From: SVEL01 sp964573715
GTDB taxonomy: Bacteria > Bacillota > Clostridia > Lachnospirales > Lachnospiraceae
Length of the DNA stretch: 64,000 nt
NCBI GenBank assembly: GCA_964573715.1
Contig: CAZNKR010000001.1
Coordinates: 1 to 64,000, forward strand
Reading direction: 5' to 3'
The notes under the pieces: generated by a model
What the model saw: the letters and a program-made list of their open reading frames with translations, nothing else
Databases searched by the model: none
What the model was told of the DNA's origin: nothing
In this document: piece by piece, positions 6,511-16,904 of the stretch
Layout: the number at the start of each line of letters is the position of its first letter
How positions within the stretch are numbered: the first letter of the stretch is position 1
Translations under genes and position numbers: made by a program

Positions 6511-8589
6511 CTATACTAATGTATTTGCATCAATAATTAATGCAACTTCGCCATCACCAAGAATGGTTGCACCGCTAATAAGTTTACTATTATTAGCTAT
6601 ATACTTACCTAAAGACTTAATTACAATTTCCTGTTGTCCGATAAGTCTGTCCACAACAAGTCCTGCCTGTCTTTCGCCCTTCTTGATAATAACTATTGTG
6701 AGAGTTTCTGCCTCTTCACTTGATGGTACATCAAGTACATCATGAAGACGAATAATAGGAATAATAGTACCCCTAAGATTAATAACTTCTTTTTGCTGAA
6801 CATATTTAATATCTGTCTTTTCAACATCTTCAATAGTCTGAATAGAGCCTAATGAAATTGCATACTTCTCTTCGCCCACTTCAACCATAAGTGCTTGAAT
6901 AATAGCAAGAGTAAGTGGAAGTCTGATTATAAATGTACTACCTTCACCAAGCTTAGTTTTAACTTCAATATCACCACCAAGAGATTCAATCTTTGTCTTA
7001 ACAACATCAAGACCAACACCTCTTCCTGATACATCTGTAACCTGTTTTGATGTTGAGAAGCTTGGTCTGAATAATAAATCAATAATATCTTTATCACTCA
7101 TTGTATCCGCAACTTCTTGTGAAAGTGTGCCTTTTTCAATAGCTTTATCTCTAACTTTTTCTACATCAATACCATTACCATCATCAATAACTTCAATAAC
7201 AACATTGTTACCATCCTGGTAAGCATTTAGTCCAATGCTACCCACAGGGTCCTTGCCTCGTTGAATACGAAGTTCAGCTGACTCAAGACCATGATCAGCA
7301 GAATTACGAAGTAAATGCATAAGTGGATCGCCAATTTCATCAATAACTGTACGATCAAGTTCTGTTTCCTCACCTGACATTGTAAGCTTCATCTGCTTAT
7401 CAAGTTTCTTTGATAAATCTCTAACCATCTTAGGGAATTTCTGTGTTACTGTTTCAATAGGCATCATACGAACCTTCATAACTGACTCATGAAGATTTGT
7501 TGTAACTCTTTCAAGGTACTCTATTTGTTCATTAAATCCCTGTGATTTAGATCCATCTTCATTATTGCTAACAGAAACAAGACCATTTTTGGCAATGATA
7601 AGCTCACTTACAAGATTCATAAGTACATCAAGCTTTTCAATATCTACTCTTACTGATCTATTAACTACTGGCTTTCCTGTTTTTGCATGTGTAGTAGCTG
7701 ATGCGGCCTTTGCAGGTGCAGTGGTAGTTTTAGCTGGCTTTGTTTCTTCTTTATTTGTTGAATCTGTATCTTTGCTAACTTCTGTATCTTCTTTTTCTTC
7801 TACTGCAGCTTTTGGCGCATCTTTAATTTCTTTTGCATCCACTCCACGAATTTCAGAAACATTTTCAATTGCTTTTTGAATCTTGTCCATACTTTCTGAG
7901 GAAATTACAAATAAATCAAACTGCAATTCAAACTTTTCATCTTCAATATCTTGTACTGGAGGATTTGACTTGATAATTTCACCAAGCTCCTCAATTGCCT
8001 TGAATACAAGAAATGCTCTAGCTGCTTTTAATATACAGTTCTCATCAACATGTACTGTAAAAGAATATACGTGAAGACCTTTGCCTATGGCTTCAGAAAT
8101 TGCATTAATCTCAAAATCTGCAAGTTTCATTTCTTCATTTGAAGAAGGTTCTTCTTTCTTTGTTTCTTCTGTTTTAACAACAGCTGCTGGTGCAACTGGT
8201 GTAGTTCCTCCAGCAAGGAACGCATTCAGTCTGCTAATGATAGGCTCATTCTCCTCTGTTCCTTCGTCGGAAGACTCGCATATATTATCTAAATATGCCT
8301 GTAGTGCATCTAAGCACTGAAATAAAATATCTACTAAATCTTCTGTAACAACCATATTGCCACTACGAATTTCAGATAAAGCATTTTCCATCATATGTGT
8401 TAAATGCTGCATTCTCTTGTACCCCATGGTACCTGCCATTCCTTTTAGGGAATGTGCTGCTCTAAATATCTCATTTATAGTGTCTTCATTCTTAGGCTCT
8501 TGCTCAAGAATCATTAATTGTTCACTAAGTGTTTGTAAATGTTCATTTGTTTCATCAATAAAAATCTCTAAGTATTGGCTAACATCCAT
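6511..8589 (-). CDS. cheA: Chemotaxis histidine kinase CheA
   Basis: CheA autophosphorylates in response to receptors and passes the phosphate to CheY and CheB. The 692-residue protein shows the domains in order: Hpt with the phospho-accepting His46 in IFRAAHSLKGMAGTMGY, a CheY-binding P2 region, an Ala/Thr/Lys-rich linker, and a dimerisation helix (about 330-390). A GHKL ATPase follows (HLLRNSADHGLES, DDGNGID and GRGVGLDVVK motifs), then a C-terminal CheW-like regulatory domain. Every catalytic motif is present. It overlaps cheB by 11 bp, so the two are likely coupled in translation. Confidence 0.96.
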   Translation of the reverse strand: MDVSQYLEIFIDETNEHLQTLSEQLMILEQEPKNEDTINEIFRAAHSLKGMAGTMGYKRMQHLTHMMENALSEIRSGNMVVTEDLVDILFQCLDALQAYLDNICESSDEGTEENEPIISRLNAFLAGGTTPVAPAAVVKTEETKKEEPSSNEEMKLADFEINAISEAIGKGLHVYSFTVHVDENCILKAARAFLVFKAIEELGEIIKSNPPVQDIEDEKFELQFDLFVISSESMDKIQKAIENVSEIRGVDAKEIKDAPKAAVEEKEDTEVSKDTDSTNKEETKPAKTTTAPAKAASATTHAKTGKPVVNRSVRVDIEKLDVLMNLVSELIIAKNGLVSVSNNEDGSKSQGFNEQIEYLERVTTNLHESVMKVRMMPIETVTQKFPKMVRDLSKKLDKQMKLTMSGEETELDRTVIDEIGDPLMHLLRNSADHGLESAELRIQRGKDPVGSIGLNAYQDGNNVVIEVIDDGNGIDVEKVRDKAIEKGTLSQEVADTMSDKDIIDLLFRPSFSTSKQVTDVSGRGVGLDVVKTKIESLGGDIEVKTKLGEGSTFIIRLPLTLAIIQALMVEVGEEKYAISLGSIQTIEDVEKTDIKYVQQKEVINLRGTIIPIIRLHDVLDVPSSEEAETLTIVIIKKGERQAGLVVDRLIGQQEIVIKSLGKYIANNSKLISGATILGDGEVALIIDANTLV

Positions 8590-9742
8590 CGTTTAGCACC
8601 CCCACGTTCTTAGTAATAGCTTGGGCTATCTCTTCTAATGGTAATACCTCATCTGAAAGACCTGCTTCGGCAACTGCCTTTGGCATACCATAAACAACAC
8701 AGGTTTCCATATTTTGTGAAATAACATGTAAATTGTTATTTTCGCCTAACATACCAATTCCATTAGTTCCATCGGCGCCCATTCCTGTTAATACGACGCA
8801 AGTGATTTCATCATAATTTGAACCAATAAGTGATTCATACATAATATTTGCACAAGGCTTTAATCCATCTCTTGCAGGGTCATCAAGAATAGTTATTTTA
8901 TAGTCTGAACCATCCTTGACTATTTTTGTTTGTTTACCACCTGGAGCAACATATACCCATCCTTTTTTTAATACATCACCATCAGCAGCCTCTTTTACAT
9001 TGACTTCACTAATATCGTTCAATCTTTGTGCAAGAGAATTGGTAAATCCGGCTGGCATATGCTGAACTAAAACTAAAGGTGCATCTAAGTTCTTTGGCAA
9101 TTTTGGAATAACAGATTGTAAAGACTTAGGTCCTCCCGTTGAACAAGCTAAGGCTATCAACTTTTTCTTTCCGTTCTTTGTTCCGCTCATTTGTTTATGT
9201 GGTTTAAATTGTATACGTTTATTTACTGCAACGTAATCACCGCCATCTACCCTCTTAATACCAACATCACTAGCTATAGGTTTTTTATTAACCGAAGCTT
9301 TTATGGTATTATCAGCAGTTTGAGAGATAACTTGGGCTTTAGTAGCAACAACTAACATATCCAATAGTCGATTTTTGAAACTATCATTCTTTGCTTCAAT
9401 ATAATTCTCAGGCTTTGTTATAAAATCAAAAGCACCTCGCTCTAAAGCTAAGATAGTTTCTTTAGCACCTTCTTTGGTTAAGGTTGAAACCATAATTACT
9501 GTCATATGTATATGATTTTTTTGAAGTTGTAATAAAAGCTCCAATCCATTCATCTTTGGCATATTGATGTCTAAAATGACTGCATCATATTGCATTCTGT
9601 TTTTAACTATAAGGTCAAGTCCCTCTAGTCCATTGACGGCTATATCTTTCGCTACAAATCGATTATCTGAATTTATTATATCAGATATAAGTCTTCTCAT
9701 GAGTGCAGAGTCATCAACCACCAAAATGTTTTTCTTTTTCAT
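8579..9742 (-). CDS. cheB: Chemoreceptor methylesterase/deamidase CheB
   Basis: CheB removes methyl groups from receptors when phosphorylated by CheA. The 387-residue protein has an N-terminal receiver domain with the acceptor Asp58 in AVILDINMPKMNG, a linker, and a C-terminal methylesterase. The catalytic Ser is in ACSTGGPKSLQSV, the His in VQHMPAGFT and the Asp in GMGADGTNGI. CheR, the opposing methyltransferase, is not in this window. It overlaps the upstream PilZ gene by 4 bp (ATGA). Confidence 0.95.
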   Translation of the reverse strand: MKKKNILVVDDSALMRRLISDIINSDNRFVAKDIAVNGLEGLDLIVKNRMQYDAVILDINMPKMNGLELLLQLQKNHIHMTVIMVSTLTKEGAKETILALERGAFDFITKPENYIEAKNDSFKNRLLDMLVVATKAQVISQTADNTIKASVNKKPIASDVGIKRVDGGDYVAVNKRIQFKPHKQMSGTKNGKKKLIALACSTGGPKSLQSVIPKLPKNLDAPLVLVQHMPAGFTNSLAQRLNDISEVNVKEAADGDVLKKGWVYVAPGGKQTKIVKDGSDYKITILDDPARDGLKPCANIMYESLIGSNYDEITCVVLTGMGADGTNGIGMLGENNNLHVISQNMETCVVYGMPKAVAEAGLSDEVLPLEEIAQAITKNVGVLNDGC

Positions 9743-10482
9743 TGGCCGTTTTCCTTCTTTCTACGCTTACGTTCTTCTTCAAATATGAATTTAATTATAT
9801 CTTCTCTCACGGTTCCATTAACATTACTAAATTCAATTCTATGTTCAAAAAGATTATGATTGTTTTTGGATGTATTGACACCAATAACTTTTCCGAGAAC
9901 AGCATACTTTTTAATATCAACTTCATAATTAAAGCTTAATACAAAAAATGCTATGTCGTTCTTTTCTAACCTTTCTTTACTTACCAATCTCATGCCCCCA
10001 CCACTAAGATCAAGAGCTACTGCTTGTGAAAGGCTTTCCTCTGATATTTTTGACGATAAATCCTTTAAAGAAAAATAATAGTCATATTCTTCTTTAGATA
10101 AACATCTATACATAATTTCCATGGTGCAGCTAAGTCTAAAATATTGACGTCTTTGAAACTTTTTAAGTTCATTAATAAGCTCAATAACCTGAACCATAAG
10201 ATTTCCTTCTTTATATCTGTCAACAATTACAAATCTTCCTTGATATAGACCTTTTGTTGTATAAAAGAATGCATCTATTCTAGTATTATTGGGCATAAGA
10301 ACAACCTTACCTCCATCAAGAGGCATTGCAATTTTTAATCTATCCTCATCAATAATATCATAAACCTGGCTAACGAATACTTTATTATCAGAAAATCCAT
10401 CAGCATTCTTTTCTTTAGTGGACGCCACTCCAACTCTGGATAATTCAATTTTGTTGCCTATTCCAATAATTTTACTTAGCAT
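9739..10482 (-). CDS. ycgR: YcgR-type PilZ flagellar brake protein
   Basis: The 247-residue protein has an N-terminal YcgR-like domain and a C-terminal PilZ domain. PilZ binds cyclic di-GMP through the RxxxR motif, seen as RRQYFR at residues 111-116, and the (D/N)xSxxG motif, seen as DLSGGGMRL. In other bacteria YcgR/YpfA proteins slow the motor when c-di-GMP rises. Its place in the operon between flhG and cheB supports a motility role. The residues needed to bind the nucleotide are all present. Confidence 0.88.
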   Translation of the reverse strand: MLSKIIGIGNKIELSRVGVASTKEKNADGFSDNKVFVSQVYDIIDEDRLKIAMPLDGGKVVLMPNNTRIDAFFYTTKGLYQGRFVIVDRYKEGNLMVQVIELINELKKFQRRQYFRLSCTMEIMYRCLSKEEYDYYFSLKDLSSKISEESLSQAVALDLSGGGMRLVSKERLEKNDIAFFVLSFNYEVDIKKYAVLGKVIGVNTSKNNHNLFEHRIEFSNVNGTVREDIIKFIFEEERKRRKKENGQ

Positions 10483-10498
10483 TTTTCATCCTCCAAAA

Positions 10499-11389
10499 CT
10501 AGATTCTAGTAGCATTATTCTTTTTGAACATACTAACAAATGCGCTTGCGAGACCTTTTTTCTTTAATTCCTTGCCTTCACGATTTTCCATTAAGGCAAT
10601 TGCTAGCTCTTCAAACGCTTTAGAACCAATTGAATCCGGATAAATCATGGATATTGGTTTCTGCTGTATAACGGCCTTTGACAAATTATTATCCATTGGC
10701 ACAATTCCTAAAAACTTAAGGTCAATATTTAAAAACTTACTAACAACAACATAAAGTTTATTAAATAGATTTATACCTTCTTCATAATTAAATACTCGAT
10801 TGGCAATAACCTTAATTGTTGTACTTTCTTTTTCAAAACCAACCCTTGTGCTAAGTGACTTTAACAATGCATAAGCATCTGTTATAGATGTTGGTTCTGG
10901 AGTGGTTACTAAAAGTACTTCTGCAGATGAAGCAACAAACTCTAACACACTATCTGATATACCTGCACCTGTATCAATAATGATAATATCAGCTAATGTT
11001 TCTAATTCCTTTAGTTTGTATACTAGATAGCCAACCTGATCCCGATTCATGTTACCTAGTCCATTAATTCCTGAACCACCAGAAATAAACCCAATATCAT
11101 TTGGTCCTTTAACAATAATGTCCTTAAAATCCTTGCCTCTAAATATCATATCTGCTAGATTATATTTTGGAATTGCCCCAAACATTACTTCTATATTGGC
11201 AAGACCAAAATCCGCGTCAAAAATAATTACGCTTTTACCCATCTTCCTAAATTGCATAGCAAGATTTATAGCTGTACTAGACTTTCCAACTCCACCCTTG
11301 CCACTTGTAACAGTAATAACTCTAGCCTGTCTAATACTTGCTTGATTTTGTAATTTTATTATATTTCTAAGCTTTTCTGCCTGATCCAT
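10499..11389 (-). CDS. flhG: Flagellar number regulator FlhG (FleN/YlxH), MinD-like ATPase
   Basis: This 296-residue ParA/MinD-family ATPase has a deviant Walker A motif (SGKGGVGKSSTAINLA, near residues 29-44) and the DADFGLANIEVMFG and IIIDTGAGIS motifs. The C-terminal part ends in a basic amphipathic tail that could target the membrane. FlhG works with FlhF to set the position and number of flagella, interacting with FliM/FliY. It lies directly after flhF, the usual order. Confidence 0.92.
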   Translation of the reverse strand: MDQAEKLRNIIKLQNQASIRQARVITVTSGKGGVGKSSTAINLAMQFRKMGKSVIIFDADFGLANIEVMFGAIPKYNLADMIFRGKDFKDIIVKGPNDIGFISGGSGINGLGNMNRDQVGYLVYKLKELETLADIIIIDTGAGISDSVLEFVASSAEVLLVTTPEPTSITDAYALLKSLSTRVGFEKESTTIKVIANRVFNYEEGINLFNKLYVVVSKFLNIDLKFLGIVPMDNNLSKAVIQQKPISMIYPDSIGSKAFEELAIALMENREGKELKKKGLASAFVSMFKKNNATRI

Positions 11390-11415
11390 TTTGTTCCTCC
11401 TATCGCTTCATGCAA

Positions 11416-12594
11416 TTATTCATTGCCGCCAAGAAGACTTCTTGCGATTTTCTGAGCATCTACGATGCTTATATCATCAGGAACAGCTTGACCACTTGTT
11501 ACGTATGAAAGAGGAACCTTTGTGTTTAACTTCACGTTTAAAATATTACCTAAACAAGTCGTTTCGTCAAGTTTTGTAAATATTATATTGTAGTTTTTCA
11601 GTCTGCTAAATACTTCATTTATTCTAATTAAATCACGATATTTTGTTGCAGCACTTAATACCAAATATGTCTCTTTAATTATATCATCCGATATAATACA
11701 ATCATCAATTAAATGAAACATTTCATTGCATTGTTCATTATTCTTATGTGAACGTCCAGCAGTATCTACTAAAATCAAATCGAAATCCTCAAACTGATGA
11801 ACTGCTTGATTGAATTCTTCAATGGTATATACAACAGCCAAAGGTATATCCAAAATATTTGCATAAGTTCTAAGTTGTTCTACCGCAGCTATTCTATATG
11901 TATCAGAGGTAATCAATGCAACCTTCACTTTTTTGTCTAACTTAAAATATGATGCAAGCTTTGCAATTGTTGTAGTTTTTCCCACGCCAGTAGGTCCAAG
12001 AAAAAATACAAGTTTGGTTTGTTTCTCATTTATTTCAATTGATTTCGGTTGACCAAGCTTTAATATTATTTTTTGATATATTCCAGCTAAAATGCTATCT
12101 ACATTGGACTCTTTTTTTAATGAGCTTTCAATTTCTCCAATTATCTGATTTGCATATTTTTCATCTACTTCATTGTCTATAAGCTGTCTATAAACTAGCT
12201 GAATAAACTTGATATTGACAGCATTTTCATTATCTTCTGCTTTTTTTTCTTTTAAAAGTTTAGGTTCTTCCTCATTATCAGTCTTGATTTTATCCTCAAG
12301 CATACTTTGAAGATTATTTAATTTTTCTTCAATTGCACTAGTTTTTGGCACTTCTAGCTCTGGTAATATTTGTGAATTGGCAACTAAATCAATAGTTCTT
12401 GTAGGTATCTTGTCAGTAGTAGCTCTTTCTTCCAACGCAGCTGTTACTTCAACAATATCTTTTTTAAATAATCTAGAAAGTCCTCTCTGTTTAATTGTCT
12501 TGATATTCATTATTACGGCAGCACTACCCATTTCCTGTTTTGCCATCATCATAGCTTCTGTTTCTGTAGGTGCCTGAAATTTCTTGATTATCAT
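11416..12594 (-). CDS. flhF: SRP-type GTPase FlhF
   Basis: FlhF marks the site of flagellar assembly at the membrane. The 392-residue protein has a basic N-terminal B domain (MIIKKFQAPTETEAMMMAK), an N domain of helices and the G domain. Its P-loop is GPTGVGKTTTIAKLAS, followed by DTYRIAAVEQLRTYA, LVDTAGRSHKN and TKLDE motifs. These are typical of the Ffh/FtsY/FlhF GTPases. It overlaps the flhA stop by one base (TAATG), implying translational coupling. Confidence 0.94.
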   Translation of the reverse strand: MIIKKFQAPTETEAMMMAKQEMGSAAVIMNIKTIKQRGLSRLFKKDIVEVTAALEERATTDKIPTRTIDLVANSQILPELEVPKTSAIEEKLNNLQSMLEDKIKTDNEEEPKLLKEKKAEDNENAVNIKFIQLVYRQLIDNEVDEKYANQIIGEIESSLKKESNVDSILAGIYQKIILKLGQPKSIEINEKQTKLVFFLGPTGVGKTTTIAKLASYFKLDKKVKVALITSDTYRIAAVEQLRTYANILDIPLAVVYTIEEFNQAVHQFEDFDLILVDTAGRSHKNNEQCNEMFHLIDDCIISDDIIKETYLVLSAATKYRDLIRINEVFSRLKNYNIIFTKLDETTCLGNILNVKLNTKVPLSYVTSGQAVPDDISIVDAQKIARSLLGGNE

Positions 12595-14627
12595 TATGCG
12601 CTCACCATCCCAACTGATTGTAATTCAATATTTGATTCTATTTCGTTGTAAGATACTACAACTAAATCTTTAATATAATCTTCTGTAAGTCGTTTAAAAT
12701 ATGTTCTAACAATAGGAGAAGTAACAACTATAGGGGTTTTACCCATATTTTCAAGTTTTCCAACCTCTTGTTCTACACTCTTAATAATCTTTTGAGATTT
12801 TGCTGGATCTAAGGATATAAACGAACCTTGCTCCGTCTGCTTCACTGAAGACATTATTTCCTGTTCAATCTTTGGATCTAGTGTTACTACACTAGTTGTT
12901 TCATTTGCAGCAAAAATCTTACTTGATATTGCACGTTTTAATGCTTGTCTTGCATATTCCGTAAGAATATCTGTATCATGAGTTACAACAGCATGATCTG
13001 CAAGATTTTCGAATATGGTAATCAAATCTCTAATTGAAATTCCCTCTTTAAGCAAGTTTTGTAAAACTTTTTGAATATCACCAACACTAAGAAGCTTTGG
13101 TACCAGCTCCTCCACAAGTGTAGGATTTGTTTCTTTGACATTTGAAATAAGATTTTGAACATCTTGTCTTGTAAGAAGCTCATCTATATGTCTTCTAACC
13201 ACTTCAGTTAAATGTGTTGCTATAATTGATGGTGGATCAACAACTGTGTATCCAAAAGACTCTGCTCTTTCTCTTTGACTTTCCGTAATCCAAATAGCCG
13301 GCAAGTGGAATGATGGTTCAAATGTAGGAATACCTGTTATTTCCTCCTCAACCATTCCTGGATTCATTGCTAGGTAATGATCAAATAATATTTCACCTTC
13401 ACTAACTTGAATGCCTTTTATTTTAATTATATATTGATTTGGATTAAGCTGAATATTATCTCGTAGTCGAATAATTGGAACCACCGCACCAAGTTCAAGT
13501 GCAATCTGCCTACGAATCATTACAACTCTATCTAGCAAATCTCCACCCTGATTTACATCTGCTAACGGAATTATTCCATAACCAAATTCTAACTCTATAG
13601 GGTCAACCTGTAACAATGATACAACATTTTCAGGTCTTCTAATTTCCTCTGCCTGGGTTTCTTCTGAATCAACCTCCGACTCAATACTTGCAATGCTTTG
13701 CTTGCTTCTTAACATAAAGCCAATATATAAACATCCAGCTCCAAGAGGAACAAAAACAAGGATTGGAAGTTGAGAGAAAACTCCTAAGAAAATAAGAGCT
13801 CCACCTACTGACCACATAACCTTTGGAATAGAAAATAACTGTGAAAATACAGTATCTCCCATGTCAGCTTCTTTAGAGGCTTTCGTAACAATTAAACCAG
13901 TTGCTAATGATATAAGTAATGATGGAATTAAGCTTACAAGGCCATCACCTATAGTTAAAATAGTATATTTAGATAACGCACCTGTTAATTCCATGCCTTG
14001 TCTTAATACACCCATTACAATACCACCAACCATATTTATAATGGTAATCATAAGACCCGCCATTGCATCTCCCTTAACGTATTTAACAGCACCATCCATG
14101 GAACCAAAAAATGCTGATTCCTCTTGAAGTTTTTCTCTTCTTTCTTTGGCCTGCTTATCATTTATTGCTCCTGTATTAAGGTCGGCATCAATTGCCATCT
14201 GTTTACCAGGCATTGCGTCCAACGTGAATCTAGCAGTTACTTCTGCAACTCTTTCTGAACCTTTATTAATAACCATAAATTGTACTATCAATAAAATAAC
14301 AAAAACAATAATACCAATTATTAAATCACCACCACCTACAAACTCACCGAAAGTTTCAACCACCTTACCAGGATCACCAGATCCTAAAATAAGCTTTGTT
14401 GATGATACATTTAGGGATATTCTAAAAAGTGTGGTTAATAACAATAACGAAGGAAATGATGACATGTTTAATGCTTCCTTGGAAAATAAAGCATTAAATA
14501 AAACTGTAAGTGCAATGGCAATATTTAGTGCCAAAAGCACATCCAATAATACATTTGGTATTGGAATAATGAGGAATACAATAGCTGCTAATAAATACAA
14601 TCCCAATCCCAAGTCAGTCTTTTTCAT
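12594..14627 (-). CDS. flhA: Flagellar export apparatus protein FlhA
   Basis: FlhA forms the nonameric ring of the flagellar type III export gate and couples the proton motive force to secretion. The 677-residue sequence has an N-terminal half with about eight membrane helices. The conserved cytoplasmic FHIPEP-type loop follows the third or fourth helix (FTLDAMPGKQMAIDADLNTG). The C-terminal half is a soluble domain that docks substrates and chaperones. Size and motifs are complete. It overlaps flhF by one base and starts 70 bp after flhB. Confidence 0.96.
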   Translation of the reverse strand: MKKTDLGLGLYLLAAIVFLIIPIPNVLLDVLLALNIAIALTVLFNALFSKEALNMSSFPSLLLLTTLFRISLNVSSTKLILGSGDPGKVVETFGEFVGGGDLIIGIIVFVILLIVQFMVINKGSERVAEVTARFTLDAMPGKQMAIDADLNTGAINDKQAKERREKLQEESAFFGSMDGAVKYVKGDAMAGLMITIINMVGGIVMGVLRQGMELTGALSKYTILTIGDGLVSLIPSLLISLATGLIVTKASKEADMGDTVFSQLFSIPKVMWSVGGALIFLGVFSQLPILVFVPLGAGCLYIGFMLRSKQSIASIESEVDSEETQAEEIRRPENVVSLLQVDPIELEFGYGIIPLADVNQGGDLLDRVVMIRRQIALELGAVVPIIRLRDNIQLNPNQYIIKIKGIQVSEGEILFDHYLAMNPGMVEEEITGIPTFEPSFHLPAIWITESQRERAESFGYTVVDPPSIIATHLTEVVRRHIDELLTRQDVQNLISNVKETNPTLVEELVPKLLSVGDIQKVLQNLLKEGISIRDLITIFENLADHAVVTHDTDILTEYARQALKRAISSKIFAANETTSVVTLDPKIEQEIMSSVKQTEQGSFISLDPAKSQKIIKSVEQEVGKLENMGKTPIVVTSPIVRTYFKRLTEDYIKDLVVVSYNEIESNIELQSVGMVSA

Positions 14628-14697
14628 TTCCTCATCTCCTTTCTACAAATGTTAGTATATTTAAGTGGTTTATCCACATGCTTTCAAAGTAATATAA

Positions 14698-15837
14698 TTA
14701 ATTTTTATTCACTGGAATCGGCTTGTTTTTAACTCCATAAACAAAAGCTAAAACTTCTGCAACAGCCTGATACAGTTCAGGAGGTATCTTTCCTCCAACA
14801 TCCACACTAGCATATAATGCTCGTGCTAATGGTTTATTTTCAACAATTTCAATATTGTTTTCTCTAGCCTTTTCTTTAATTTTTAATGCTAAATAATCTT
14901 CACCCTTTGCTAGAACGATAGGTGCATCTGAAATTGAAATATCATATTTTATTGCAACGGCAAAATGTGTAGGGTTTGTTATAACTACATCTGCTTCTGG
15001 AAGTTTTTGCATCATTCTTCGTTGTGAAGCTTCTCTCATTTTTCTTCGTTGCTGTTGTTTAACTGTTGGATCTCCTTCAGACATTTTGTATTCATCTTTA
15101 ATTTCTTGCTTGGTCATTTTCATATCATCGCTAAATTTTCTTTTTTGAAAGATTAAATCTACAATACCAACCAAAAGATATACAATACTGATTTTGGTAG
15201 CAACTCCAAACACCATTTCCCCTGCAAATACCAAAGCATTAGGAAGTGAAATTTCATAAATATTAAAAATTGCATTGTAATTATCTGATATTTCCAAATA
15301 GATAATATATATACAGATGCCTACAATGGCTACTGCTTTTAATAGATTTACTAGAGACTGTTTAGAAAACATTCTCTTAAATCCAGATACAGGATTGATT
15401 TTATTAAATTTAGGCTGTATCGCCTTTCCTGTAGGTTTCCATTTTACCTGGATAAGGTCTCCAACAAAATAGATAAAAACTGAAACTATAAGTACAGGTG
15501 CAATTATAAGTAAAATATCTTTAATGCATGTACTAAGTACATCTACTGCTGTTGGTATATTCATTGAAGCTTTATCAGTAAATTTAGGTATTTGTGAGTA
15601 CATATCATTAAATACCTCTATAAAGCTCTCGCCAAAATTGCCAATTGTAAATTTTAGTAGATAAAAAACAACAACTAAAAATATTGAATTAACTATTTCT
15701 TTACTTTTGGCTACCTGCCCCTCTTTTCTTGCATCATCTAACTTTTTTTGAGTAGCTGGCTCTGTCTTTTCACCACCAGGACCATCCTTGGCAAATAACT
15801 GAAGATTAAGCTTTATAATTCTATAACTATCTTCCAT
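14698..15837 (-). CDS. flhB: Flagellar export switch protein FlhB
   Basis: FlhB controls the switch from rod/hook to filament export. The 379-residue protein has a basic N-terminus (GGEKTEPATQKKLDDARKEG), four membrane helices and a cytoplasmic domain with the self-cleavage site NPTH in VVITNPTHFAVAIKY. The C-terminal domain is intact. A short extra leader (MEDSYRIIKLNLQLFAKDG) precedes the typical start, as in many Clostridia. A GGAGG site precedes the ATG. It lies 12 bp after fliR. Confidence 0.96.
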   Translation of the reverse strand: MEDSYRIIKLNLQLFAKDGPGGEKTEPATQKKLDDARKEGQVAKSKEIVNSIFLVVVFYLLKFTIGNFGESFIEVFNDMYSQIPKFTDKASMNIPTAVDVLSTCIKDILLIIAPVLIVSVFIYFVGDLIQVKWKPTGKAIQPKFNKINPVSGFKRMFSKQSLVNLLKAVAIVGICIYIIYLEISDNYNAIFNIYEISLPNALVFAGEMVFGVATKISIVYLLVGIVDLIFQKRKFSDDMKMTKQEIKDEYKMSEGDPTVKQQQRRKMREASQRRMMQKLPEADVVITNPTHFAVAIKYDISISDAPIVLAKGEDYLALKIKEKARENNIEIVENKPLARALYASVDVGGKIPPELYQAVAEVLAFVYGVKNKPIPVNKN

Positions 15838-15849
15838 AATGCCTCCTGA

Positions 15850-16629
15850 TTAATGTAATGCTTTCATTACTGAAATAACCATCTCCTGCATTTTTTCAAA
15901 AATGAAATTTGCAACACTAGGTAGTAATGATATCGTAACAAAAAGTATTAAAAAGCCGCCCAAAACTTTGATTTGAATACCAATAGAAAACATATGTATT
16001 TGGGAAGCTATTTTAGTCATAATACCCATAGCGCAATTAAGTAACAATATTGTTACAAATACTGGTAAGACAATTCTAAACCCGATCATAAAATAATCTG
16101 TTATAAATCCTACAAAAGTATTATATAACGTGGCCTGAGGGTTGATTCCACCAATAGGAATAACTGTGAAAGAATCCATAATTGCATTTAATAAAAATAT
16201 ATGCATATTAGATGCAATCATCAATAACAACAAAAAATACTGATACATTTGACCAGTTACAGTTACTTGAGAGTTTGTTGACGGATCAAATACCTGTGAC
16301 ATTGAAAGACCAATATCAGTATCTATTATTCTACCTGAAAACAGAATAATTGTGTTACATATATATGCTGAAAATCCAATAAGCAATCCAGCTATTGATT
16401 CCATCACTACTAAAGCAGCGTAGTCCAACACCGAATCATAATCAGGTACCTCACCAGGAGATAGATTGAAAATTATCATTGACAAAAACACAGAAAGCCC
16501 CAATTTAAGTCTTTGAGGCACATTTGTTTGACCATAAAACGGCGCAATATAAATAAAGGATGTGATTCTTACCAATACTAAAAAAAAGTATTCTAAACTA
16601 AGCTGTGATATAGAAATATTTATTCCCAT
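15850..16629 (-). CDS. fliR: Flagellar export gate protein FliR
   Basis: FliR joins FliP and FliQ in the export gate at the centre of the MS ring. The 259-residue protein is largely hydrophobic with about six membrane helices. It carries the conserved GLSMSQVFDPSTNSQ loop. Its ATG overlaps the fliQ stop by one base (TAATG). Confidence 0.94.
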   Translation of the reverse strand: MGINISISQLSLEYFFLVLVRITSFIYIAPFYGQTNVPQRLKLGLSVFLSMIIFNLSPGEVPDYDSVLDYAALVVMESIAGLLIGFSAYICNTIILFSGRIIDTDIGLSMSQVFDPSTNSQVTVTGQMYQYFLLLLMIASNMHIFLLNAIMDSFTVIPIGGINPQATLYNTFVGFITDYFMIGFRIVLPVFVTILLLNCAMGIMTKIASQIHMFSIGIQIKVLGGFLILFVTISLLPSVANFIFEKMQEMVISVMKALH

Positions 16630-16895
16630 TAAATGTATTCTCCAAAACTATTCCAGAGATTTTGCATAAATGTAACAATGGTATTTAAAATAAAGGAACC
16701 AAACACCATTAATCCGATAAATATTGCTATTAATTTGGGAACAAAGGTTAATGTTTGTTCCTGAATTGATGTAACAGCCTGGAATATACTTACAATCAAG
16801 CCAACCAATAACGATAAAAGTATAAGAGGTGCCGATGTAATTATTATTGTCCAAATAGCTTCACTAGCTATATCTAATACTGCTTCTACCGACAT
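16629..16895 (-). CDS. fliQ: Flagellar export gate protein FliQ
   Basis: The 88-residue protein has two membrane helices around the conserved LIVSIFQAVTSIQEQTL segment, diagnostic of FliQ/SpaQ. It is part of the FliPQR export gate. It lies 9 bp after fliP and overlaps fliR by one base. Confidence 0.95.
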   Translation of the reverse strand: MSVEAVLDIASEAIWTIIITSAPLILLSLLVGLIVSIFQAVTSIQEQTLTFVPKLIAIFIGLMVFGSFILNTIVTFMQNLWNSFGEYI

Positions 16896-16904
16896 AATAT
16901 CCTC

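Noticed and set aside
16648..16854. Second minus-strand frame inside fliQ
   Set aside because: It is an out-of-frame reading of fliQ with no ribosome site; fliQ itself is unmistakable.
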